Assembly: GCF_035046505.1 (NCBI RefSeq)
Contig: NC_089829.1
Location: forward strand, 31,691,460 to 31,755,459
Direction of reading: 5' to 3'
Source: Tiliqua scincoides
Taxonomy: Eukaryota; Chordata; Lepidosauria; Squamata; Scincidae
Length of the DNA: 64,000 nt
Each line of letters begins with the position of its first letter. The first letter of the stretch is position 1. The position numbers and the translations under genes are program-made. A model generated the notes under the pieces. It did not search any database. It worked only from the letters and a program-made list of their open reading frames with translations, and was not told the origin of the DNA. Of the stretch, positions 43,389-55,700 are shown piece after piece.

Positions 43389-43965
43389 GTGAGTGCTATG
43401 GGGTGTCCCTAGGAGCATTTGAGGAGGGGGGCTGAGAAATGGGGTCGGGGGGTGAAGGGTGTGTGTGTGTGTGTGGGGAATGTTATAGGGTGTCTAGGAG
43501 CAGTGTTGGGAGGTGGCTGAGAAATGGGGTGGGGATGAGGGGTCAGGGGGACCAAGGGTGGGTTTGTGTGGGGGATTGTTATAGGGTGTCTCTGGAAGCA
43601 TTTGGGGAGGGGGCAGAGAAATGGGGTTGGGGGATGGTGTGTGGGAAGTGCTATAGGGGGTCTCTGGGGTCAGTTGGGGAGGGGACTGAGAAAGGGGGTA
43701 AGGATGAGGGGTTGGCGACCAAGAGAGTTTCTGCAGGGGAGTGTTACAGGGTGTCTAGGAGCATTTGGAGAGGGGGGCTGAGAAATGAGGTTGGGGGACA
43801 AAGGGTGTGTGTGGGGGGGGAAGAGTGTTATAGGATGTCTAGGAAGCAGTGGGGTTGGGGTAAGGGGTCAGGGGGGATGAAGGGAGTGTGGGGGGGAGTG
43901 TTAGAGGGTGTCTTGGGGAACACTTGGGGAGGGGGCTGAGAAATGGGGTTGTGATGAGGGGCCAG
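43389..43965 (+). repeat. G-rich minisatellite beginning at the first donor of the NCOA5-like gene
   Basis: Six or seven irregular units of about 75-96 bp with GTGCTATAGGGTGTCTCTGG, GAGCATTTGGGGAGGGGGC and TGAGAAATGGGGT. The first unit includes the splice donor itself. Many G runs make G-quadruplexes possible. Confidence 0.88.
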
Positions 43966-44049
43966 GAAAACAGCCATTGTCTTTCTCCCCCCCCCCCCAT
44001 TTATTTAGTATCCTCTTCAGGAGCATCCCTGATCCAGTCTAAATGTTAT

Positions 44050-45660
44050 GCGAAGCAAGTGGCTAAATTGCAGGGGCAAAAGCTCTTCCAAAGGTGCAGA
44101 AGAGCTACCAAAATAAGTAGTTTGGGGCACCTCCCTTGTGAGAAAAGGCTACAGTGTTTGGGGCTTCTCAGTCTAGAAAAGAGGTGCCTGAGTGGGGACA
44201 TGATTGAGACAAATGATGCAGGGGGTGGATAGAGGGATCCCCTTTTCTTTGACATACAACACCAGGGGACATCCACTAAAATTGAGTGTTGTGAGAGTTA
44301 GAGCAGACAGAATAAAATATTTATTTACCCAGCATGTAATTAGTCTGTGGAACTACTTGCCACAGGATGTGGTGATGGGATAAGAACAGCCCCACTGGAT
44401 CAGGCCATAGGCTCATCTAGTCCAGCTTCCTGTAGCTCACAGCAGCCCACCAAATGCCCCCAGGGAGCACACCAGATAACAAGAGATCTGCATCCTGGTG
44501 TCCTCCCTTGCATCTGGCATTGTGACACAGCCCATTTCTAAAATTAGGAGGTTGCACATACACATCATGGCTTGTAACCCATAATGCATTTTTCCTCCAG
44601 AAACTTGTCCAATCCCCTTTTAAAGGCATCCAGGCCAGATGCGTCACCATATCCTGCAGCAAGGAGTTCCACAGACCGACCACACGCTGAGTAAAGAAAT
44701 ATTTTATTTTGTCTGTCCTAACCCTCCCAACACTCAATTTGAGTGGATGTCCCTTGGTTCTGGTATTACGTGAGAGTGTAAAGAGCATCTCTCTATCCAC
44801 TTTATCCTTCCTGTGCATAATTTTGTATGTCTCAATCATGTCCTCCCTCAGTTGCCTCTTTTCTAGGCTGAAGAGGCCCAAACGCTGTAGCCTTTCCTCA
44901 TAAGGAGGGTTCCCCAGCCCGGTAATCATCTTAGTTGCTCTCTTTTGCACCTTTTCCATTTCCACTATGTCCTTTTTGAGATGTGGCGACCAGAACTGGA
45001 CACAATACTCCAGGTGTGGCCTTACCATCGATTTGTACAACGGCATTATAATATTAGCCGTTTTGTTCTCAATACCTTTTCTGATGATCCCAAGCTTAGA
45101 ATTGGCCTTCTTCACTGCCACCGCACATTGGGTCGACACTTTCATCGACCTGACCACCACCACCCCAAGATCTTTCTCCTGATCTGTCACAGACAGCTCA
45201 GAACCCATTAGCCTATATGTGAAGTTTTGATTTTTTTGCCCCAATGTGCATGACTTAACACTTACTTACATTGAAACGCATCTGCCATTTTGCTGCCCAT
45301 TCTACCAGTTTGGAGAGATCCTTCTGGAGCTCCTCACAATCACTTCTGGTCTTCACCACTCGGAAAAGTTTGGTGTCATCTGCAAACTTAGCCACCTCAC
45401 TGCTCACACCTGTCTCCAGGTCATTTATGAAGAGGTTGAAAAGCACCGGTTCCAGGACAGATCCTTGGGGCACACAGCTTTTCACCTCTCTCCAGAGAGA
45501 GACTAGATACCTTAAAAACGGGATTGGACAAATTTCTGAAGGAAAACTCCACATGTTACAAGCCATGATGGGTATGTGTAACCTCCTGATTTTAAGCTAC
45601 CTTAGAATGCCCCATGTATGGAGGGACCAGGATGGAGGTCTCTTGTTGTCTTGTGTGCTC
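44050..45660 (+). mobile_element. Old LINE (L2/CR1 group) split by a younger inverted LINE
   Basis: Plus-strand LINE sequence at 44050-44380 (AGAAAAGGCTACAGTGTTTG ... TGCCACAGGATGTGGTGATG) resumes at about 45492-45660 (GACTAGATACCTTAAAAACG ... CAAGCCATGATGGGTATG). Compare the uninterrupted copy at 50180, where these parts adjoin. Confidence 0.85.
44382..45491 (-). mobile_element. LINE (L2/CR1 group) with reverse transcriptase C-terminal part
   Basis: A 5'-truncated LINE, inserted into the older copy. Minus-strand frames encode the RT palm (VPQGSVLEPVLFNLFINDLE, FADDTKLF with the catalytic FADD) at 45265-45490 and then LGQKNQNFTYRLMGSELSV, VRPHLEYCVQFWSPHLKKDI, VQKRATKMITGLGNPPYEER and LGLFSLEKRQLREDMIETYK to about 44630. 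A stop and a frameshift near 45245-45260 separate the two frames, and the N-terminal RT and endonuclease are missing, so it is dead. The 3' end is the AAGAACAGCCCCACTGGATC end shared by the other copies. Confidence 0.93.
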
Positions 45661-45837
45661 CCAATGAACTATCTCTTCACATTTGTCTTGTATGTGTTTT
45701 TTTACGCAACATTTATAATGATGATCTTTCAGCAGTCTGTAATTATATATTGTACTTCCTAGGTAGAAAGCCCCATGAGAGTAATATGTGTGTGTTTTAC
45801 CTCTGTTGTGATGGAAATTCTGAGGTGTCAAACTCTA

Positions 45838-46055
45838 TTCAGCTGTTTTCAGCTAGTGTGCTGTGAATGATCTTCAGGTGTGCTATGGGAGTTTGGGAGA
45901 GGGTCTTTTATTAGTAGGGCCACTGGGGGATGTAATCTGCCCTCCAGAAGTGTGATGTGCCTTGTCAGTAGTAAAAAAAAAAAATGATGTGCCTTGACAA
46001 TTTTAACATGCTTTCCATGTGCCATGAGATGAGAAAAGTTTAAAATTGCTTTTCT
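45838..46055. mobile_element. DNA-element copy, GTGTGCTGTGAATGATCTTCAG family
   Basis: Related to 26142 and 23808 (TTTATTAGTAGGGCCACTGG, GTGCCATGAGATGAGAAAAG). Has a short A run and an internal duplication of ATGTGCCTTG. Confidence 0.6.
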
Positions 46056-46657
46056 GTTGGGTGTATATTTTGTAAAACCTTAGGGATGGATGGGACCCCA
46101 GAATTGAACGTTCTCCCTATTGCTAATTACTTAAGGTAGGATCTGGCCCGTATCTCTGGAATATCCTGCATAATCTGTTTCTTGATGGGCTTTGGGGAGA
46201 GAGGAAGCTAGTTGGCTCCAGAAATCAAGGAAAACTTCATACTATTGGGGAATATAGCAATAAATTGGCCTTCAACCAATCTGATCTGTGAGAAAATGCC
46301 ATCTTCATATTGGGAATTAAGAACATCAGGAGGAGTGTTCTTCAAAGCAAATTGTAATCGAGAGCAAGTGATGTACTGGTTCATAATGGGAAAAGGAATA
46401 AGGGAGGTAAAAAGTAGTGATCTACTTGATTTTTGGTAAGAAAAGTCACATTGCAGAGATTAAATTGCCTTTGTTTCAATAACATGATGATTGTCTGAAG
46501 AAAAATCAAGTATTATAATGGGCGGTTAACTATCTCAATATTGTGAGGATAGTCATGTGAAGGTCTATGAAGTCTGTGAAATAACTTTATGGAGGTCCCT
46601 TTTTTTGACATTTATTTTCTTTGGCATATAATTAATACCTTTTATTTTTCCATTTAG
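46056..46657. other. NCOA5-like intron 1, 3' part
   Basis: No repeat or exon recognised before the acceptor. Confidence 0.4.
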
Positions 46658-46724
46658 AAATTAAAATGTCTTCGTGGGTCAAAGTAAGCGCAGTTCAAGC
46701 ACAAACACCTGTTGCAGAAAAGAG
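46658..46724 (+). CDS. NCOA5-like first coding exon
   Basis: The exon follows TTTTTCCATTTAG, with the ATG 8 nt in; it encodes MSSWVKVSAVQAQTPVAEK and two bases of the next codon. The donor is GTAAAA. The start is chosen as the first ATG after the acceptor. Confidence 0.8.
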
Positions 46725-49700
46725 GTAAAAATGAAACTGTATTATTCATGTTTGTGTAATTTAGAGGACAAGGTCTAGTTGGAATTTTCATAATCCTTGA
46801 AGCTGATAGTACATTGTTTTCCAAATACTTCCATTTTAAAGAGTTAATGAAATGCTATTTAATTTTTTATTCCCAGCATAAAGGGTCATTTCATTTTACA
46901 AATAATGGATAGTAGGATTAATGGTTGAAGTTCACATTTAGTAATATGGGGGATAATTCCATTGACGTCATTGAGAATTGTAAATGTCAATGCAAGTATA
47001 AACATTTTAGAAGTTGCAGACTATATTTAATGTGCATACCATACTGCTTTTTGCCTCTTGTCTGTGTCTTTAATATCTCATTTGTTTATACAAAAAGTGG
47101 TATCCATTAAATCAAGAAATGTCAGAAGCATATTAGTAGCAAAAAACCCTCATTTTCATAAATGTACGTATGCAAGAGCAGTGGGCGCACATTTGAACTG
47201 GGAAGTGCTTGTATTAAACATTTAAACACTGCGTTACTCAGTTGAACCAAGGACCTCTCAAATGTTGTTTTCTGTTATCAACTGCGTGCAGGCAGATACC
47301 TATTCAGATTTTAAGATCAGGGTGTACGTATTGGGCACTTTGTTTAATATGCAGACAGTTCACTGCTACTATGGGTGACTTGATGTTTGAAATCATGGAA
47401 GCTTCTGAAATGTTTGGTAACCCAGTGAAAATGGTTGAAAAGTTTACGACCTGGTTTCACTAGCTGTTGCTGACTCTTTTTCCTATATACATTAATAACA
47501 CAGGCCTGCAAAACCGAGGGTCAGAAAGACTTTTTTTAAAAATTTCTGGTGGGTTTTATATGAATTCCAAAAGTGGCATCTGTTCTTCCCTATCGCATCT
47601 AGTTTCGGAGACACAGCATAGCCTTGTTAATGAATGGTTCAAGCAGCTTCTTCACGGCAAAGCCATGCTGTAAGTTTCCTCATGAGAAAATTCCTTGGAC
47701 CATTCACTAATGAGGCTATGCCATACCTTCAAAACTAGATGTGTTAGGGAAAACCTATGCCGTTTTTGAATCAGCACCCCAAATATTCCCAGGAGTAGGT
47801 CTAACTTAAGACAGCAAAACATTTATTGGCCTATGTATCAAACATTGCCTTGCAAGCTGCCTCCTGGGACCAAACTGAATGTTTGGAATGTGTGTTTTAA
47901 GCATATGGTTGGATGCTTTCCTATAAAGTGAAGCTAGGTCTAATTTTCATACTAAAAGAAGCTTTTGCTAGAAAGGAGCAAAACCTGTTGTCGTACTCAC
48001 CTTACCTTTCCCTGCTTGGCTACTTTAAGCAGGTGTCCTCCTTCCTGGTTCATTTCCAGGATCAATATCGGGCTGAAAAAGGACTTTTTAAAAGAAGTGG
48101 AGCATGGGCCAAGGTTTCATTCCTCTTCCTTGTGAACTCCTTTTGGTATAAACATTCCTTCCACTTCTATTTTATGGGTAAACAAAGCAAACACATGTTT
48201 TATGAATCATATGGTTGCCCTGAATGTGTAGTTTGTCCTTTCAGTGCAGGATGTCTGTCTTAATTAGCGAAGTCCTGTTTTCAGTAGCACGGCAGCATAG
48301 ATGTTCTATGAAAGTGCAGTTTTTGCTATATGATCAACTGTCATGGATGGACCGTTTTGCCATTTAGATGGTGTACAGCAGGACAATAAATGATCAGAGT
48401 GTTTGGTTCTCCATCCATTCTGCCTCCTTGCACTGAGCAGCAGAATGAACTAGTGGGCTTGCAATACCAGCAAGGAAAGCTTTTAAAAATGATGCCTCCT
48501 CTCTGTTGAGATAGATGAAACTAGTTCTTGGAGATCAAGAATAGCATTTAAAATATTGGATTTACTGAAGAAAAGTAATAGTAACAACCTTTTGTCCTTC
48601 TCTAAAAGTTAATAGCTTTCTCAGCTAGCAACTGTTAAGTTACAGTCCAGTCCTGAGCTTCCTGGTGCCTGCTGAGCAACGGCACCAGAGTGGCTACCAC
48701 TGAATCCAACAGGCGCCAGAAAGCCACTGGGAAAGCCAGCAAAAGCTCCAAGCCCTGCAATGCTTCTCAAGTCTGTGCCGGCTGTTTTGCAGAGCTTCAC
48801 CGGTCCCACCCTGGTTCCGTACTGTGTCTGCTGTTCAAAGTTAAAATATCTTTCTACTTCTTTATCAGTAGAACTGAATGAGCTTTTTATTTGTTCTTGA
48901 GAATAACTACAGCAAGTGATGCAAGACCAAATAGCTGTCATCCTTATGTTGTCTCTAGAACGTGGCAGATTTTTCCAGGCTGTACATCTGTGAAATGGTT
49001 TTTCAGTGGGCTTATCTGCCCATACCTGTATCAGCTTCAGATGCAGCAGCTTAAGCAAACATGTGGAGAGTTATTGGATTGACTAGTAATGAAACTCATC
49101 TCGAATGGGATAAAATAATGAGGTAGCATTATTTAGTCTTTTCCTCTGCCTATGATTTGTCTCCTATGCCTTGAAACTGCTGCATTGTACTTTGAGGGTA
49201 TCTAGTAGTAATTCACTGATTTGATTGTATGCTGCTAATGTCATAATCATCTTTCTTTCCAGTCTCTTCTTTTCTTTATGCAGCATAACCTGCTAATGAA
49301 AGTTCCTTGTTTAAGCAGTTGAAAGCAGTCTGAGTTTCTGCAACAGTTTCTCATTTTATGTTCAGTTCATCTGCTACTTCCAGAAGAATAGGATTGATAG
49401 GCATTATCCTTTCTATTCCATATCACAAGAAACATTTTTGAAGTTGTTTGCTTCTAAATGGGATTCTGAAGTGTCATGTTCTTAAAGAATGTCAGTTTTT
49501 CCTACTAAATGCTCCAATTGTAAAGAAAATGTTGCTGAACATTTCTTTAATAAAGAGATAATCACTGAGCATCTCTTAGCTGTTAAAGTAGAACTTTTTT
49601 GCAAAATTTTTCTATACCAGCATTATCTAATATAGCAAGAAATACATTGTTTTCAGGCTACCAGAGTGTTTATGTGTATTTGAGTGAAATATACTTGATG

Positions 49701-52700
49701 TACCAGTACGTTTGTCTACAGTAATGTCATCACTCAAAAATTTAAAAATAGCCTAGTAGGTGAATCTGTACACACTTGTATGTGTATAGGACTCTGAAAG
49801 GCAAAGCCAGGTTTCTGTTTCATGGTCATTTTCCTGTGTGTATAATACAGTTTTCTGTGGTTAGACTGAAATAATATCATGTTGCCTTATACCATTGTGC
49901 TTCTATAGTCTATATATTGGGAAAAATCTGTGCCTTTCACTATGAAGTTGATGTAATGATTGCTTCTTGCAGTATATCATCTGCATAAATAACGCACACT
50001 CTTTTCATTTTTGGGTCCAGGCATAGACCCGGATGGATTCCACGACTTTTGGAGTAAGTAATTGATAATGGCCATGTTCGTTAAATAACTTTTAAGACTT
50101 CAGTCTCATAAGTGAGAGTGTCTCACTTTAGTCATTAAACAAAAGACAAAAACCACTTTATTTCATCTGTTTTTCTGGATTGTTACTGAGAAAAGTGCAA
50201 AAGAGAGCGACTAAGATGATTTCGGGGCTGGGGCACCTTCCTTATGAGGAAAGGCTACGGCGTTTGGGCCTCTTCAGCCTAGAAAAGAGGCGACTGAGGG
50301 GGGACATGATTGAGACATACAAAATTATGCAGGGGATGGACAGAGTGGATAGGGAGATGCTCTTTACACTCTCACATAATACCAGAACCAGGGGACATCC
50401 ACTAAAATTGAGTGTTGGGTGGGTTAGGACAGACAAAAGAAAATATTTCTTTACTCAGCGTGTGGTCGGTCTGTGGAACTCCTTGCCACAGGATGTGGTG
50501 CTGGCGTCTAGCCTGGACACCTTTAAAAGGGGATTGGACAAGTTTCTGGAGGAAAAATGCATTATGGGGTACAAGCCATGATGTGTATGCGCAACCTCCT
50601 GTTTTTAGAAATGGGTTAAGTCAGAATGCCAGATGCAAGGGAGGGCACCAGGATGTGGTCTCTTGTTATCTGGTGTGCTCCCTGGGGCATTTGGTGGGCT
50701 GCTGTGAGCTACAGGAAGCTGGACTAGATGAGCCTATGGCCTGATCCAGTGGGGCTGTTCTTATGTAAAAAGCTACTTTGAGCATCAGTGTAAGTTATGC
50801 TAATAAGCCCTCTTTTTGAAAACAACTCTTTTCTAATTCTGTACACTTTTCACTCAGATGGGTTTAATGAATTATCTTGATGAATCCACTTGGTGTGTCC
50901 ATGTTCTAGAACTGTCATCTGTCCCATCGCCAAAAACCATGCCAAGCAAAATAATTCTATGGGAACAGATATAAACTTATGTTAAAAGTGCTTTTTGCCC
51001 CAAGGTAGATAGAGAACGTCAATTAACCTCTTCTCTGATTCTCAAGTTTTGTGTTATCTTAAAGTCAGGTGTTTAGTCTAGTAATTCTCTTGTAAGCCAT
51101 CGTTTCTCTCAAGGAGTACCATATTTCTTACTGGAATGTACATATTTAAATAGACCACTTAGCCCAAAGTAAGAATACATCAATTCCAAAGCTTTGTGTG
51201 AGATAATAGTTTGCCCAAGTTCTTCAGCCTTAGTTCAGTGTCATACAGCATCTAGTACAGTGTGACTCAGGTTTTCACTGCAGACATTTGACATAACTGG
51301 AACTAAGAAACACCTAATTATATAAGGTCCTGGTAGATAAACACTTGGTTTATAATATATCACCTTGTACAATAGTCTTATGGCCAGTTAAATTTTTTTA
51401 ATGATGACTCTAGTAAGACTTCTTAAATTATTTTCCAAATACGTTAAAAGTTTTAAAAACCATTCAAAAAGCTCATAGTACTTAATGCAGTGCTATGCAC
51501 AAATCACTTTTGATCTATACTGAATGCTGTGTGTGAAAGAATGTCAACAGCAGGCACCTCTTGAAAGACTTTCAGTCTGGGAGAAAGTTGACCTTTGAAG
51601 TTTTCTGTCTCAGATGCTGCTGCTGCTGCTGGGTACCTTCCATTGTGTGCGGTGCACGTTCTCTTTTTAAGAACTTGATGGAACTGGGTGAGGGAGGAAG
51701 AGAAAGGAGGTGTCCTCGGTGCTTGTGTGTGTTGGTATCCTCCATCAGTATTTCTGTGATGAAAGTTTCTCTCTTGAGTCCTGTTCTGCACTACCTGAAA
51801 TGGCATTCAGAACTCTCTGGGAAGAATTTGGTGGCGCCATGATGTGTTTAAAGAGTTTTGCTGCAATGAAACAGGATGTCCTAATAATCACACTCTTATT
51901 TGTCTCCATTTAGCATACATCCATACAGATCCTATCCGAAGAACACATACTCTCCTCCAGATGGTTATGCAACAGAATATGAAGATGTTAACAGGTTAGA
52001 ATGTAATAACTACTGAAAAAGAAATTGAATAAAACAGGAAATGGTAGCAGTCCAAGCATTACAAATCACCTGCCCCATATAACATGAAACTTAACAATAT
52101 ACCATACAATATGATTTATGCCTTTATTATATAGCTTCACGGTAATAGACAGGGGGCGGAGAGGGGGGAGAGAGCGAGCGCGCGCGAGTGAGCACAAGAG
52201 CAGTGCTGGACCCGCCCAGTGCACTGGCACATTATTCACGGATAATGAGAACAGAGTTGCAGATAACAAGAGGTATATGGAAATTTTGCCCCTTGCAGAT
52301 AAGCATGTATTAATAGCGATTCATCTTAATGTCATTAAAGGCAGGAGAATCTGCCATTGCTTTTGTATTTTATATGTTCAGCTTTGAAGAACTCTTTGGA
52401 CAGCAGTATCGCCCATCAACAGGGAATGAAGATAATTATGAGAGATATCACTATTCTCAAAAAGGTAAGAGATTGTTTCTGTTATGATAAAAAAGCAGTT
52501 CCATGAAGCAGGTAATGGTTCTAGCCTTGTATGGTTTCAGTAACTGAATCTTACCACCTGGCCTGTAAGTTGGTTTTCAAGCAAGATAACATGTACTGCC
52601 CTCGTGGGCCTTGGACAACTTATTTGTATTCCTTTGCTTACAGTAAATCTAACTTTTATTTGTAAAGAGAGGCAGGACTGCATTTAAGTTGCACCAATGC

Positions 52701-55700
52701 TTTGGCAGATGCACAAACTTTTTTGTTTGGGTATCTCTTTAGATGATGACTACACCAAGGATGTTCATCGGGATAAGATGTACTTGCAATTTTACCAGCA
52801 GATAGAGAAGGCATATGATAGAGACAGACCTTCAGACTGTGTCATTGTGTCCATCAGCAAAGATCAAGCGTAAGTCTATTTCTAAAAATTCTTGCTGAGC
52901 TTTGAAACTAACATTTTAATAATCTCATAATTATTTACCTAATCAATATGTAAATGTATCAAATACTCTTGAGTTTCTTGTGATTTTTATGTGATGCAGA
53001 CCTATGGCGGCTGTGTGTCTAAGGCATAAAATTGGGTCCTTAACTATGGTTCTGCCTCAAGTAGTGGGGAAGGTGGCTTGAAAGGCCAAGGTGACGGATT
53101 CCAAGTACTTTTCTCCCAGCTGAGCCCTTGAGGAAGGGGCTCAGCATTGGAGGGTCAGCACCTGCAATTCCACTTTAAATCTCTTTCCCATCCCCTGATC
53201 TTCATGTGAATGAGACAGGCCTGCATTTAAAGTCATGATTCTAGTGCTGCCACTATAGTTTTTACCTTAACTCCTACCATCATCAACAGGATTAAATCAT
53301 TTACTTCTTGTAGGTCATTCTTTATAATGTCCTCTTTTTTTTTTTAAAGGAGTCCTGAAAAATCTAGTCATGTTGACTTAGATTCTTAGATTGGTTAATT
53401 TACCAGTTAGGCAATTATATATTAAAAAAAAAAATGTCACCCTCACATGCACCTCCTTTCCTCCTTCCCCTAAGTGAATCTCCCCACACACAGGAATCTG
53501 TGAAATATACACAGTTCTCTCTCTCCTTTTTGCTTATCATAAATGCCTAATTTCAGAGGTTAAAATTCTAAGTATACTTACAATTTCCTTATGGAGACGG
53601 AGGCATTCCTGACAGATGGAAATGTCTCTCATTGCTTTCTATAGGCAGGTCAAACTGAAAGGAGGGTAGAGCTCCCTGTGCGCGGAACCAGGACCCAGAT
53701 CATTCCTACTTCGCGCACAGGCTGGTCACCCTGCTGGAGCTGTCCTGCACAGCGCTTCTTTCCCTCTTGTGCCTTTTCTCCCCCCCCCCTCCTGGGGCTT
53801 GTCAGCAGGGGTGGTGGGAAGCTCCCTGGAGCAGGCAGGCACATTCCTCCTGTGCCGCGTTTGCAGCCTGCCTCTGTGCCTTGCCGCTCCAAGGTCCCTG
53901 GAGTGTAGCAGCCATGCACCCACTCCCAGGGAAGCAGCAGCAGCTTGGATTTTGGTGCACCTGGTCCACGCCTCTAAGAGGGGGGTGACAGGGAGGGGGG
54001 AGCAGCTGCCCTCTCCCCCAGTTCTGCCCAGCGCTGTGTCTGGGTTCAGACCAGGCAGACCCACTCTTGCAAACTTTGGCGCCCAGGTCTGCACTATGCA
54101 CCCCAGCTTCAGGCGCCTCCACGGAGGCGCAGGCTCCATTTTCAGCTGCTTGCTGGTGCCTGCTCTCGCCTTTCCCGCCTAAACAGTTCTAAACATTTCC
54201 TTCATAAGGTCATTCTTCTCCTTTAATTACACAAGCTCCACTGCTTGGGTGTCTAATGCAGTGTTTATGATTTTTTAAAACATCTGCTGACATGGTAATA
54301 CCATTTTAAAGTGCAAGGTTTGAATGATGGGACAAGTTGCATGTAACTGCCAAATGAAATGAGTTAAGGGAGTGGCATCTAGCTTTACTGGACCATGAGG
54401 ATTGATAAACTTGGTGACCTGGGAGCTTAACAAGATTACTTCCACCGTTTTGCCCTCATTGAATCGTCGGTTTGTATTTTGTTTCAAGATGATCTTGAGT
54501 GCCAGGAACTCCAGTGAAAGTATCGTCATTGTTTGATATTTTGGCATATAGTGCCACTACTTAAATAGTCTTTATTTCTTCATGCTCTTAAAACAAAATA
54601 TTTGCAGTCTCTCCTACACAAAGCACATGCCCTCTCATGCACAGTTTTACATAAGCAATCCTTTTCCAACCTCTCCTAGTACAAAGATGCTCATCAATTT
54701 AAGGCAGACGTGATGCTCTCATCTTTGTTAATGAAAGTTTGGGAGTTCTTTCAATTCAGCCTTCTTCCCTTGCCATTCCCCTCTGACTCTTCCATCTGTT
54801 GTGGTCTTACCTTAACCACAGCTTCTTAATTTGCATTCCCAGATCATCCCCCTGAAGTCTATCAATTCTCAACATACAGTTTAATACCTTATGAAGCACG
54901 TGCAGTCCTGATTAAAGTGCCATAATTTGCTGTAGTTTTCACTAAATGAGTTATCAACGTCGCTTGGTAGTTGATTCACCGAAGACTGTGCTTAAACCGC
55001 ATCAAACTTAGCTTGTGTTCCTTTTTACTTAAGATTCCTTGGTTGTTACAACACTAAAATAATAATGGGTCTGTATTAGATATCTTAGTACACTATTTCT
55101 ACATTGATAACTTCTTCCAGCTTCCCATCCAGTAGCATGTGGAAGTGCTGGATCCATTTCTACCTTTCATCTATGTGCTTTTGTCACTTAGCAACCCATC
55201 TCAGAAAGCCATTGAGAGCTGGATAAGCTGAAGGTATCAATCATTTGGGCTCTTTCTAGGGGGGTTCCCAGTGTCTTAAGAGATGTGGCTACTTGGCCGC
55301 CTTTCATTGTATGACTACCTGGAGATTTAAAACCTGGGATAGTCATTCTTAAAAAGTTTCTTTTCTATCATTACAGTTGAATCAGCATTTTACTAATGTC
55401 AGTCTCACAGAGTGATTTGATAATGCATGTCTGTAAAGCATCCTTATATGTATACCTATATTTCCAAGTAGATGTTTCAAGTTGCACTTAATGAATACAG
55501 GGTTTTAACATTTCAATGTAAAGTGGGTGGTTATATACATAGAGGCAATTAATACACATTTTTTTAATCATAGAAGGCCCAATCAGTCTTTACTCAAGCT
55601 TGTTGTGAAGGGCAGAGTATTTATAGCAAATCACAATATAGCCCCTGTTTGAGTGGCTTAACTTGTTCACTTTCTCCCACAAAACCATAGCCTTTAGAAT

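Noticed and set aside
43439-43939. 166-residue ORF in the G-rich minisatellite
   Set aside because: It is an open frame through tandem repeats (repeated ECYRVS, EGTEK-like units), with no homology and no transcript logic.
44417-45244. 275-residue minus-strand ORF as a host gene
   Set aside because: Its sequence (VRPHLEYCVQFWSPHLKKDI, RATKMITGLGN) is the LINE reverse transcriptase C-terminal region; other copies occur in the window.
53726-54182. Overlapping 137-residue ORFs on both strands
   Set aside because: Long antiparallel frames are expected in G+C-rich DNA; no recognisable protein.
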